Shown: piece after piece, positions 17,406 to 25,582 of the stretch
How positions within the stretch are numbered: the first letter of the stretch is position 1
How the letters are laid out: the number at the start of each line of letters is the position of its first letter
Source: Bacteroidota bacterium
Lineage (GTDB): Bacteria; Bacteroidota; Bacteroidia; AKYH767-A; 2013-40CM-41-45
DNA: 33,630 bases
NCBI GenBank assembly: GCA_016720655.1
Contig: JADKKE010000021.1
Coordinates: 1-33,630 of the forward strand
Direction: 5' to 3'
The notes under the pieces: generated by a model
Databases searched by the model: none
Seen by the model: only the letters and a program-made list of their open reading frames with translations
What the model was told of the DNA's origin: nothing
Program-made: the position numbers and the translations under genes

Positions 17406-20400
17406 TTATTCTTTAATCACTTTTACCACTTTACTCCCTTTCTTTCCGTTGTAACGCAAAAGGTAAAAACCACGCATTAAGGAGGAAGTATTCAGAACCG
17501 TAGTTTGTTCTTCAGAAAGTTTACGAAGCACTTCTTTACCTGTCAAATCAAACATGTGGATCATCCCACCGGTTTGAGTGCCATTGATGGTAAAATCCAT
17601 AGTGAATGGATTCGGGAACACACGAAGATCCAGATCCTTTGGTTCGGGCTCTGTCAATCCGACATTGATTTCACTACAAAGGAATTCTGCTGAAGGACAC
17701 CCACCTGTCGATTGAAAGATTGCTGACCAGCCTGATGCTGTATAAACATTATTGGAAACAAACTGAAAAGTCAAACTTCCATCGCCTGCCGAAGAAGTAA
17801 TGGTTCCCGGGTTCGTTGTACCGAAAAAAGTTCCAAGCACAGTTGAATTGGTGTCGCCACCGTTATAGATACGCATATAATCCTGAGCAGCATCTGTTCT
17901 AAAATCACTAAATGAAACCTGCATGTTACCAGTACCTGCGGGTGGAACGAGTGTAACAACATTGTTCTGGTCATTATTATAGACTCCTGCAGCATAATTA
18001 TATCCGGCATCATAAAAATAGCCCGAACAAACGGTATCCTTCCGCGAAACAAGTGGAGTTATTATTTCAGGAACACTAGCATTGGATGATATACTTGCGC
18101 TCCATCCTGCACCATTGTAATTTGCATCGGAGACAAAATGGAAAGTAAGGCTGCCATCCGGAGCAGTTGAACGAATAGTACCGAGTCCGGAATATTTCCA
18201 CATTTTACCAATGAGTGGAGATGACATGCTATTCCCGTCATAGACTTCGAGGTAGTCGTATTGGTTATCCGTAACGAAAGAATTAAATGTAACCGATAGA
18301 GCAGTGCCAGATATTTCAGGGATAAGCGTGGTGACATAATTCTGACTAACAACATAATCTCCCTGAGGACCACCGGCATCATAAAAGAATCCCTGTGACA
18401 CATGATAAGTACCGGCCTGACTTATGACAGTGGGTTTTGCGGATAAGGAAATACTTCCCTTCCATCCGGTCGCCGGGTAATTTGCATCAGAAATAAAGCG
18501 AAAAGTGAGACTGCCGTCTCCTGCAGAAGATGTCACCGTACCAAAACCTGAATTCACTTTGAATCTAGTGAGGAGTGGTTGAGCAATGTCATGCCCATTA
18601 AATACTTCAAGGTAGTCTCCGACATTATCTGTTTGAAAATCAGAAAAATTAACTGACACGAGTTTTGAAGTATCTGCTGGTAAGAGAGTAACAATCGATG
18701 TCTGATTATCCGAATAATTGAATTCTGGTCCACCATTGTCCGTAAAGAATCCGGATGAAACTGTATAGGTGCCGGGTAATGAAATGTTTTGAATCGATGG
18801 AGTGCAGGAAATGACTCCAGCCCATCCAATTGATGCTGTCCCGGCATCTGAAATGAATTTCAAAGTCAAACTACCGTCCGGCGCAGTCGATGTTACTGTC
18901 CCATAGCCACCAAGATATTTCATCGTTGTGATCAATGGGGAATTTGGGAGGTTACCATTCCGAATCTCAAGAAAATCATTTGCACTGCTAGTCTGGAAAT
19001 AGGTGAAGAAAATACTCACTTTCTCTAAACTTGTGCCAGGATAGAAGGTCACAGTACTATTTTCATTATTGCTATAAGCAGTGTCAGGACCTCCACTATC
19101 ATAGAAAAATGCGTTGCATGTTGTGTAATTACCAGATGCAGGCATGTTATAGGCCGGCATATTCGATAAACAAGTAATTGTTCCATACCAGCCGGTCGAA
19201 TTAGAACCAGCATTCGATACAAATCGAAATGTTAGTGCCCCATTGCTTGCTGTTGATGAAACTGCAAATTGATTCAACACGCCTGAATATGCACCCAGCA
19301 ATGCAGCGGTTGTATCTGATCCATTAAATACAAACAAAGTATCCCCCACATTGGTTTGAAATGCATGCATGGTGACCGTTACCTTATTCAATGCATCCTG
19401 CGGAAGCAAAGTAGTCACTACATTCATATTGTCTGCATAATTATTTGCTGTTCCTCCACAATCCATAAAACGCCCCAGGCAACCAACATGAAATGTGTTA
19501 TTGGCAAGCATTGTCACATCTTCAGGATCCAGGTTTGTTGATATTGAAGCATGCCACCCGGAAGCATTACTACCAGTATTGGAAATAAATTTAAATGTCA
19601 ACGATCCATCAGAAGCTGTTGATGTGATTGTTCCGATCATATTTCCAGTGAGTGTACCAAGCAGGTCTACAGGAGTAGAACCATTATACACTAACAATTG
19701 ATCACCGAATGCAATGGAAAGGTCATGAAATGTTACGCTTAGTTTTTGACCAAAGCCTGCCGGATGCAGAATAAGAGTTTGGTCCATATTATCACTATAA
19801 TTTTGCTCCGGGCCTCCGTTGTCTGTGAATCGTGCCGAACTCACAATATATTCTCCATCGCATAGCATGGTCAGATCGTCAGGGATGTAATTTGTGGATA
19901 TTGTGGCTTCCCATCCGTCAGATGTACTCCCGTTTGTCGAAGTAAAATGAAAAGTAAGTGAACCATCCGGAGCACTGGAAGTAATTGTTCCATAATTCGG
20001 TCCGGAAAGGCGTGCTATTTGCGTTGCAGATGCATTAATTCCATTGTACACGTAAAGATAATCACCAGCACTAGTAAGGAAATGATTAAATGTAACACTC
20101 AGTTTTTTATTCGGGTCTGAAGGTATGAGGGTAACCGTTGTAGCTTGGTTATCGGAATAGTTTGCTGTTGGTCCGCCAATATCAAAAAACTTTCCTCCGC
20201 AAACAGTGTAGGTTGCTGAAGCGATCATCGTGATATCTTCCGGCGCACCAGGATTGTTTGCATCCACACAAGTCACTGATGCATACCATCCGGTGCTCAC
20301 ACCACTACTTGTGGAAGTGAAGTTGAAAGTCAGACTGCCGTCAGCTGCTGTAGAAGTGATACTCCCGTAATTGGTTGAGCCCTGAAGATCAACAATGGGC

Positions 20401-20690
20401 TGTGCAGCCACACTATTTCCATCATAGATGCGCAGAATATCTCCGGTCGTAGTACTAAACTGATGAAACGTAATACGCAACTTGGACCCAACGGTTTGAG
20501 GAAAAATTGTAAGTGTAATATTTTCGCTACTTGAATAATTTCCACTTTGGCCGCCACTATCGTAGAATTGGCCAAAACAAGTCGTCTCTGTTCCGCTTGA
20601 CATATTGATGATTGTGGCTTGTGCTTTTGCAGCAGTCTTAAATAAAAAAGTGGCGACAATCAAGACAAGAATCAATTTAAAATTTTTCAT
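17406..20690 (-). CDS. Giant secreted protein with eight CUB-like repeats and T9SS sorting domain
   Basis: 1094 aa. The signal peptide covers residues 1-23 (ending KAQ). Eight tandem CUB-like domains follow at about 38-141, 164-266, 281-375, 404-507, 525-629, 643-748, 763-868 and 888-994. Each shows F(Y/F/T)D(S/N/A)GG near its start, then YSDN, a TLxP strand, DYLxVYNG (the calcium-type acidic site of CUB domains), DGSLTFxFxS and a final GWxAxIS. Residues ~1019-1094 (VFPNPFTMDFTING, MIHMFDLTGKEV, MRGFYLLRY) are a type A T9SS sorting domain. CUB arrays usually mediate extracellular protein or glycan contacts, so an adhesin-like surface role is inferred. No protease domain is fused to it. Repeats differ enough that recent duplication is not evident. 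Confidence 0.9.
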   Translation of the reverse strand: MKNFKLILVLIVATFLFKTAAKAQATIINMSSGTETTCFGQFYDSGGQSGNYSSSENITLTIFPQTVGSKLRITFHQFSTTTGDILRIYDGNSVAAQPIVDLQGSTNYGSITSTAADGSLTFNFTSTSSGVSTGWYASVTCVDANNPGAPEDITMIASATYTVCGGKFFDIGGPTANYSDNQATTVTLIPSDPNKKLSVTFNHFLTSAGDYLYVYNGINASATQIARLSGPNYGTITSSAPDGSLTFHFTSTNGSTSDGWEATISTNYIPDDLTMLCDGEYIVSSARFTDNGGPEQNYSDNMDQTLILHPAGFGQKLSVTFHDLSIAFGDQLLVYNGSTPVDLLGTLTGNMIGTITSTASDGSLTFKFISNTGSNASGWHASISTNLDPEDVTMLANNTFHVGCLGRFMDCGGTANNYADNMNVVTTLLPQDALNKVTVTMHAFQTNVGDTLFVFNGSDTTAALLGAYSGVLNQFAVSSTASNGALTFRFVSNAGSNSTGWYGTITCLSNMPAYNMPASGNYTTCNAFFYDSGGPDTAYSNNENSTVTFYPGTSLEKVSIFFTYFQTSSANDFLEIRNGNLPNSPLITTMKYLGGYGTVTSTAPDGSLTLKFISDAGTASIGWAGVISCTPSIQNISLPGTYTVSSGFFTDNGGPEFNYSDNQTSIVTLLPADTSKLVSVNFSDFQTDNVGDYLEVFNGHDIAQPLLTRFKVNSGFGTVTSSAGDGSLTFRFISDANYPATGWKGSISLSAKPTVISQAGTYHVSQGFFYDAGGPQGDYVVSQNYVTTLIPEISGTALSVTFNSFVTDNQYDYLEVYDGNSMSSPLIGKMWKYSGLGTIRSTAPDGSLTFHFVSDANYNGAGWSASISSNASVPEIITPLVSRKDTVCSGYFYDAGYNYAAGVYNNDQNNVVTLVPPAGTGNMQVSFSDFRTDAAQDYMRIYNGGDTNSTVLGTFFGTTNPGTITSSAGDGSLTFQFVSNNVYTASGWSAIFQSTGGCPSAEFLCSEINVGLTEPEPKDLDLRVFPNPFTMDFTINGTQTGGMIHMFDLTGKEVLRKLSEEQTTVLNTSSLMRGFYLLRYNGKKGSKVVKVIKE

Positions 20691-21037
20691 GGGGTTGATT
20701 TTTTATTTTTTTGGTTAGATATTTTTATTGCAGATTTCTGATTTTAGATTGCTAATTGATCTGAATCAAGGATTAAAATTCCAAGCGAGTAAGGCAAAAA
20801 TAAAATGATTTCTTCGAGAATACTTTGTGCTAAATGAGCAGCAAGAATGCTCGAATCCGGATATTGGAATTTAATTTGATTCGATTGACAATCTTATAAT
20901 AAACTATTTTTATGAGGATGCTGAATTAACTAAGAGTTTGAATTTGACAAGGACAGGAATGAAGAATATTAACAAGCCGCAATATAAAGGAAATAACAAT
21001 ATTGCTCCTTGTTTGGAAATATTCCCAACACGTTTTT
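20691..21037. other. Intergenic region upstream of the CUB-repeat gene, no gene seen
   Basis: About 347 bp, very AT-rich, with no supported open frame or strong hairpin. It should hold the promoter of the CUB-repeat gene on the minus strand, but no clear -33/-7 pair could be picked out. Confidence 0.45.
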
Positions 21038-21355
21038 TCAAGGCAAAAATAATTTCTGAAAACGACGCCTCAATTCCACCGCTCTTTTTTTCTGATTTTC
21101 AGATATTTTGCTTTGATCCATCGTCATGATGTTCCGGAGCGCGTTGGGATCCAGGTTCATTTTCATGATGTCCTGTTGTAAGTCCATCATTTGGCCCATC
21201 TGCAACGCTTTTCCAGAAGTCCTGGATTCCCAGTTGCTGAGAAGATTTTCGTAAGAGTCTAGCATTTTGTCCATTGGATCCTTCGTGCAGGAGGTGAAAT
21301 TTATTGCTAGAAATAAGGCAAAACACATTGTTTTCAATTTGAGATCTGTTTTCAT
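21038..21355 (-). CDS. Small lipoprotein, function unknown
   Basis: 105 aa from the ATG at 21355. The frame is open to 21385, but the signal sequence begins here. MKTDLKLKTMCFALFLAINFTSC is a lipoprotein signal with the lipobox Cys at residue 23. The mature part (SYENLLSNWESRTSG, then Met/Gln-rich QMGQMMDLQQDIMKM) is predicted to be helical, ending in a basic helix (KKRAVELRRRFQKLF). No family is recognised. It follows the SHOCT membrane protein gene by about 40 bp on the same strand and is probably co-transcribed with it. Confidence 0.65.
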   Translation of the reverse strand: MKTDLKLKTMCFALFLAINFTSCTKDPMDKMLDSYENLLSNWESRTSGKALQMGQMMDLQQDIMKMNLDPNALRNIMTMDQSKISENQKKRAVELRRRFQKLFLP

Positions 21356-21394
21356 GATATAAATATTTAATTGAATTGAGGGCACTTCTAATAA

Positions 21395-21976
21395 TTACTT
21401 AATGATCCTTGATTTCATCTGATCAAATTCATCCGCACTCAGTTTTCCGGAATCACGCAGGGAGATTAGTCGTTCAAGTTCATTGAGTGGATTGGTTGGC
21501 GATGACACCAAATTTTTTTGCGAGGATTCAGAAAATGTATTTTTTAGTTCATCAAGACTGACCTTCAAACTATCCTCGGGATGTTTGTGTTTCCATGTGA
21601 AGAAAATCAGTCCGACGGATGCTGCCAGTGATACCCAGATACCAATTCCGTATTCCGCTTTGATAAAGCCGAGTCCTGTATCCATTGTACTATTGCCGAG
21701 GGCGACAACAGTTACAAGTAGAGCAATGGTTCCGGAAACTAAAGTTGCTAGCCACATCTTTTTGTCAAGGCGTTCCTGCTGATTGCCGAGAGCAGAAAAA
21801 AGTACGGCTAATCCATATGCGATAAAGGCAATAATTCCGAATCCGCGGAAACCATTCATGCTGACATTGATAAATCCTCCCGTTACAGAAATCCAGGGAA
21901 GGAAGATTGAAACGACACCGGCTGCTGAGCAAAGCACAGTGAATTTGCGTTGGAGGTGAAGAAGATTGAAGTTCAT
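21395..21976 (-). CDS. Four-helix membrane protein with C-terminal SHOCT domain
   Basis: 193 aa. About four transmembrane helices lie within residues 12-125 (first helix around FTVLCSAAGVVSIFLPWISV). A polar linker follows, then a C-terminal ~30 residues, LNELERLISLRDSGKLSADE followed by FDQMKSRIIK, which match the short SHOCT domain (leucine-rich helix, then GxLsxeEFexxKxxLL). SHOCT domains are thought to aid oligomerisation. The transmembrane part is not assigned to a family. It is first in a probable two-gene unit with the small lipoprotein and is divergent from the TPR kinase gene. Confidence 0.8.
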   Translation of the reverse strand: MNFNLLHLQRKFTVLCSAAGVVSIFLPWISVTGGFINVSMNGFRGFGIIAFIAYGLAVLFSALGNQQERLDKKMWLATLVSGTIALLVTVVALGNSTMDTGLGFIKAEYGIGIWVSLAASVGLIFFTWKHKHPEDSLKVSLDELKNTFSESSQKNLVSSPTNPLNELERLISLRDSGKLSADEFDQMKSRIIK

Positions 21977-22021
21977 GGTTTTGGTTTTTTAAATGTTTGT
22001 GAAGAATTTGATGCTTCAAAC

Positions 22022-22075
22022 ATACAGCCCGGACCCCGCTCGCTCCTACCGGGATTGATTAAGTGCGGGCCCCGA
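22022..22075. repeat. GC-rich palindromic patch in divergent intergenic region
   Basis: A GC-rich block beginning near CAGCCCGGACC contains an inverted pair CCCGG...CCGGG around the sequence CTCGCTCC, and a second GGGCCC palindrome nearby, inside otherwise AT-rich DNA. It may be a REP-like element related in style to the one at 4646-4698. The stem is short, so this is tentative. Confidence 0.3.
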
Positions 22076-22158
22076 CTTATTATTCGCAGACTTTCGGCTG
22101 AAATTCGTTTGTCTGATTTCCTTGTTTTTTTACATATATTTGGATTATTCCCAATACC

Positions 22159-24270
22159 ATGTACCGCTTTATCATTTTTCAATTTCTTCTTTTCTGCCTT
22201 TCGCATGCTTCAGCGGAACCTATTGATTCTTTGCTCCGGGAATTGAAAAAACATCCGCATGAGGATACACTTCGACTGAACATTCTTTATAACATCGGTC
22301 ACAATTACAGCGATTCAGACTCCGAACAAGGACTTCTCTATTCTAAACAAGCCCTTGAACTAGCATTGAAACTTGATGAGAAATTAAAAACTGCCAAATG
22401 CTACCTCATTCTTGGATTGAATTACCATAACCTCGAACAGGATTCAAATGCTATTAACGCCTACCATAAAGGAATTGAAATCTGTAAAACGATAGGTGAA
22501 AGGAAATATCAGGTAAATCTCTATAATAATCTTGGCAATGCTTTACAAAACATTGCCCGCTATCAGGAATCAATCGTAGCTTTTGAAGAGGCCGTGAAGA
22601 TTGTTAAATCATCTGACGAACATGATGCAAAACGACTTTATACTCTCCGCAATAACGAAAGTACTGTTTATAAGGATCTCGCTGATTACAACAAAGCCCT
22701 AAGCTGCCTTTTCGACGCGGCTACTTCAGCAGAGAAACTAAAGGATTCAGTCACCTTGATAGATATTTATACTAACATCAGTATCCTATACCGTTACATT
22801 CCTGATTATCCAACTTCATTAAAATTTGCTCAAAAATCCGTGGACTTCAGTATTCGTTTGCAAAACAAAAAAAAACTCGCCTCTGCCTATATGACTATGG
22901 CCAATGCTCTTGATGAAATGAAGAGACCCGAAGAAGCGGTTCAATATTATCACGAGTCCAGGCAAATTTCGGAAGGCATCGGCGACAAACGCGGTCTCCG
23001 GAAAACACTTATCAACCTGGGCGTCATGTATTCGCGAATCAGCAATTTCGATTCATCGTATTTCTATTTTCAGAAATGCGAAACGATGCTGCGTGAATCC
23101 GGAGACCAGAATGATCTCAGCATTGTGTTGAATAATCTGGCAAGTATTCTGGATGAAGCACCAGCCGGTTTTTTACTCCGGAATCGCATTAACCCCGAAA
23201 CGCGTTACAACAAAGCTGCCGCCATCGCTTTGCAGGGATTGAAAATCGCGGAAGATTTAGGCGATCCGGACAACCAACTGGATTCCTGGCAAACCTTGAC
23301 TGCTATATACAATCATTCCGGAGATTTTGAGAATGCATTCAACGCCTTGACGAAATCAAACCAGTTGCGCGATAGCATTCTCAGTACTGAACACATTCTA
23401 AAAGTTGGAGCGCTTCAATCCAAATACGAATACGAAACAAAAGAATCACAGCTCAAAGCGGAACATGAAAAAGAACAGGCTATTGCAGCCTCTGAATTGC
23501 AGAGTCAGGTGAAAGTAAACGGACTGATGACAGCAGGCGGAGCTTTATTGCTGGTTGCAGGAGCTGGAGGATTCATACTTTACAAACGCCGAAGGGACGC
23601 CGAAGAAAAACAAAGCAATGCCGAATTAAAAGCCGATGTCGCCGAGACTGAAATGAAAGCATTGCGTGCGCAAATGAATCCTCATTTTATTTTCAATTCC
23701 CTTAATTCAATCAGCAATTACATTACGCAAAATAATATTCAAACAGCTGATTATTTCACCATTAAATTCGCGAAACTTATGCGGATGATATTGGAATATT
23801 CTGAGAAAAAAGAAATCACAATCGCTGAAGATCTGGAGGCTCTCGACTTGTATATGAAACTCGAAGCTATGCGTATGCAGGATAAATTCAGTTATTCCAT
23901 TAACATCGATCCCGAAATTGATCCTGAAAATACGTATATGCCTCCGCTCATTTTACAACCTTTTATTGAAAACAGTATCTGGCATGGGATCTCTCCTAAA
24001 AACGGGAAGGGAAAAATTACGATCAGTATTCGCAAAGAGGCGGATATGTTGTTGTGTACGATAGAAGACGATGGTGTCGGGAGAAAAGCAGTGGAGAATG
24101 CCAAACCTCAGGAAAATTCCGGCAAGAAAAAATCCATGGGTATGGGAATTACAAAAGAGAGAATAAGTTTGCTCAACAAGTTGAACGATACATCAGCCTC
24201 TGTACTGCTCACCGATCTCGAACAGGGATTTCGGGCTGAGATCCGATTACCCTACATTCACAATGATTAA
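22159..24270 (+). CDS. TPR sensor histidine kinase, LytS/YehU-type
   Basis: 703 aa. The signal peptide (residues 1-19) is followed by a long TPR array (~25-420; examples ALKLDEKLKTAKCYLILG and AVQYYHESRQISEGIGD). After a coiled segment comes one transmembrane helix (~453-475), then the LytS-type kinase core. The phosphoacceptor His509 lies in RAQMNPHFIFNSLNSI (His_kinase family). The ATP-binding lid follows, with an N-box PFIENSIWHGI (~601-611) and DDGVGRKA (~637). TPRs are periplasmic and the kinase cytoplasmic. The stop is 3 bp before the start of the LytTR regulator, so the two form a two-component pair. This layout (TPR kinase plus LytTR) is common in Bacteroidota. The signal sensed is unknown. 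Confidence 0.93.
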   Translation: MYRFIIFQFLLFCLSHASAEPIDSLLRELKKHPHEDTLRLNILYNIGHNYSDSDSEQGLLYSKQALELALKLDEKLKTAKCYLILGLNYHNLEQDSNAINAYHKGIEICKTIGERKYQVNLYNNLGNALQNIARYQESIVAFEEAVKIVKSSDEHDAKRLYTLRNNESTVYKDLADYNKALSCLFDAATSAEKLKDSVTLIDIYTNISILYRYIPDYPTSLKFAQKSVDFSIRLQNKKKLASAYMTMANALDEMKRPEEAVQYYHESRQISEGIGDKRGLRKTLINLGVMYSRISNFDSSYFYFQKCETMLRESGDQNDLSIVLNNLASILDEAPAGFLLRNRINPETRYNKAAAIALQGLKIAEDLGDPDNQLDSWQTLTAIYNHSGDFENAFNALTKSNQLRDSILSTEHILKVGALQSKYEYETKESQLKAEHEKEQAIAASELQSQVKVNGLMTAGGALLLVAGAGGFILYKRRRDAEEKQSNAELKADVAETEMKALRAQMNPHFIFNSLNSISNYITQNNIQTADYFTIKFAKLMRMILEYSEKKEITIAEDLEALDLYMKLEAMRMQDKFSYSINIDPEIDPENTYMPPLILQPFIENSIWHGISPKNGKGKITISIRKEADMLLCTIEDDGVGRKAVENAKPQENSGKKKSMGMGITKERISLLNKLNDTSASVLLTDLEQGFRAEIRLPYIHND

Positions 24271-24273
24271 GAT

Positions 24274-25025
24274 ATGATTTCAACTCTCCTGATCGACGAT
24301 GAGCAGCATTGCATCGATCGTTTAATGATGTTGCTGAACAACAGTTACAAGGACACGATCCGGGTATTGGATCAATGCCATTCTGTTGAGCAAGGCATCG
24401 CGGCGATAAAAAACACCGACCGGAACTGGTCTTCCCTCGATATTCAGATCCACGATCAAACTGGTTTTGACCTCATGCAAGCCACAAGTGAATACCAATA
24501 CGATGTAATTTTTACCACAGCTCACGATGGCTTTGCGGTGAAAGCATTTAAATTCAGCGCTGTCGATTATTTGCTCAAGCCTATTGATCCAGATGATTTA
24601 GCTCGGGCTATAGAAAAAGTTAAGTCAAAACAGCATGAACGCGAGCAAACCGAAAAACTCGATTCCCTATTCTATAATTTAAAAAACCTCCAGGCTCCAG
24701 CCAAAAAAATCTGTATTCCCGTATCGAACGGAAAAGAAATTATAGCTGTGAGTGATATTGTCCGTTGTCAGAGCGATGTGAATTATACTTATCTTTTTTT
24801 AAAAGACAAAACAAAACTCACCGTCACCAAGACGCTGAAAGAATTCGATGAATTGCTTAGTGACTATAATTTTTCCGGGTCCACAATTCACATTTGGTCA
24901 ACCTCAACTACGTCAAAGGCTACACTGCAGGCAAAGGTGGCATGGTCATCCTCACCGACGGCACCTCCATTGATGTCAGCACCCGCAGAAAGGATGAGTT
25001 TTTGAAAAGGTTGGAAGAAATGTAA
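24274..25025 (+). CDS. LytTR response regulator, partner of the TPR kinase, with three indels
   Basis: Receiver (residues 1-120) plus LytTR DNA-binding domain (from ~145). Acidic D8-D9, phosphoacceptor D56 (LDIQ) and K102 (LLKPID) are present. Three homopolymer lesions are readable. A one-base loss in the A-run at 24408-24413 and a one-base gain in the C-run at 24434-24436 turn an expected KKHRPELVF into NTDRNWSS before the Asp, restoring the frame. A one-base loss in the T-run at 24870-24874 derails the LytTR tail: as written the frame ends at 25005 with a nonsense tail. With one more T it reads FFRVHNSHLVNLNYVKGYT and then MVILTDGTSIDVSTRRKDEF to the stop at 25023-25025. Repaired, it is a canonical regulator. 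As given, DNA binding would be damaged. Confidence 0.88.
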
Positions 25026-25109
25026 TTTTCTTCCGCGACAGGGAAATGAATTGAAAAATATCCCCAATGATGATTATCTTGTATGCATATTATTCAAATA
25101 CTCTTTCGT

Positions 25110-25457
25110 ATGAAATATCTGCTTGTCATTTTATTATTGCATGCGACACCATTACTGGTCCAGGGTCAAAACTTCAGCAACCCCGATTCAACAAAAAAAA
25201 CGTTGACCGTAGAAGCCTCCTGTGGACAATGTCAGTTTGGCCTGAAAGGTGAAGGCTGCAGGCTTGCAGTTCGAATTGATGGCAAAGCATATTTTGTAAA
25301 GGGAACCGACATCGATGCGCATGGCGATGCACATGCGAAGGATGGTTTTTGCGAGGCAATTCGAAATGCAGAAGTACAGGGTGAGGTAATCAATGATGAG
25401 TTTGTACTCACGTATTTCAAACTTTTAGATCAGGCAGCAAAGAAAACTGAAGAGTAA
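25110..25457 (+). CDS. Small secreted Cys-containing protein, DUF6370-like
   Basis: 115 aa from the ATG at 25110, where MKYLLVILLLHATPLLVQGQ is a signal peptide. An ATG at 25083 would add nine residues before it. The mature domain reads TVEASCGQCQFGLKGEGC, followed by LAVRIDGKAYFVKGTDID and DAHAKDGFC, with four to five cysteines and conserved Gly/Asp/His. From memory this resembles the family named DUF6370, small periplasmic proteins of unknown function. The CxxC and His residues could bind a metal ion, but this is inference. It sits 84 bp after the repaired end of the regulator on the same strand and might be co-transcribed or a target. Confidence 0.7.
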   Translation: MKYLLVILLLHATPLLVQGQNFSNPDSTKKTLTVEASCGQCQFGLKGEGCRLAVRIDGKAYFVKGTDIDAHGDAHAKDGFCEAIRNAEVQGEVINDEFVLTYFKLLDQAAKKTEE

Positions 25458-25582
25458 ATATGCTTCGGTTAATAGATTTCAGTAGAAAGCCGTATCAAAG
25501 CATGTAAACGTTCATTTCAGAATTCCAATTCTTCTAATTTCAAAGACACAAATTTCAACTCAAGTACTTAAGGCCCCCTACT

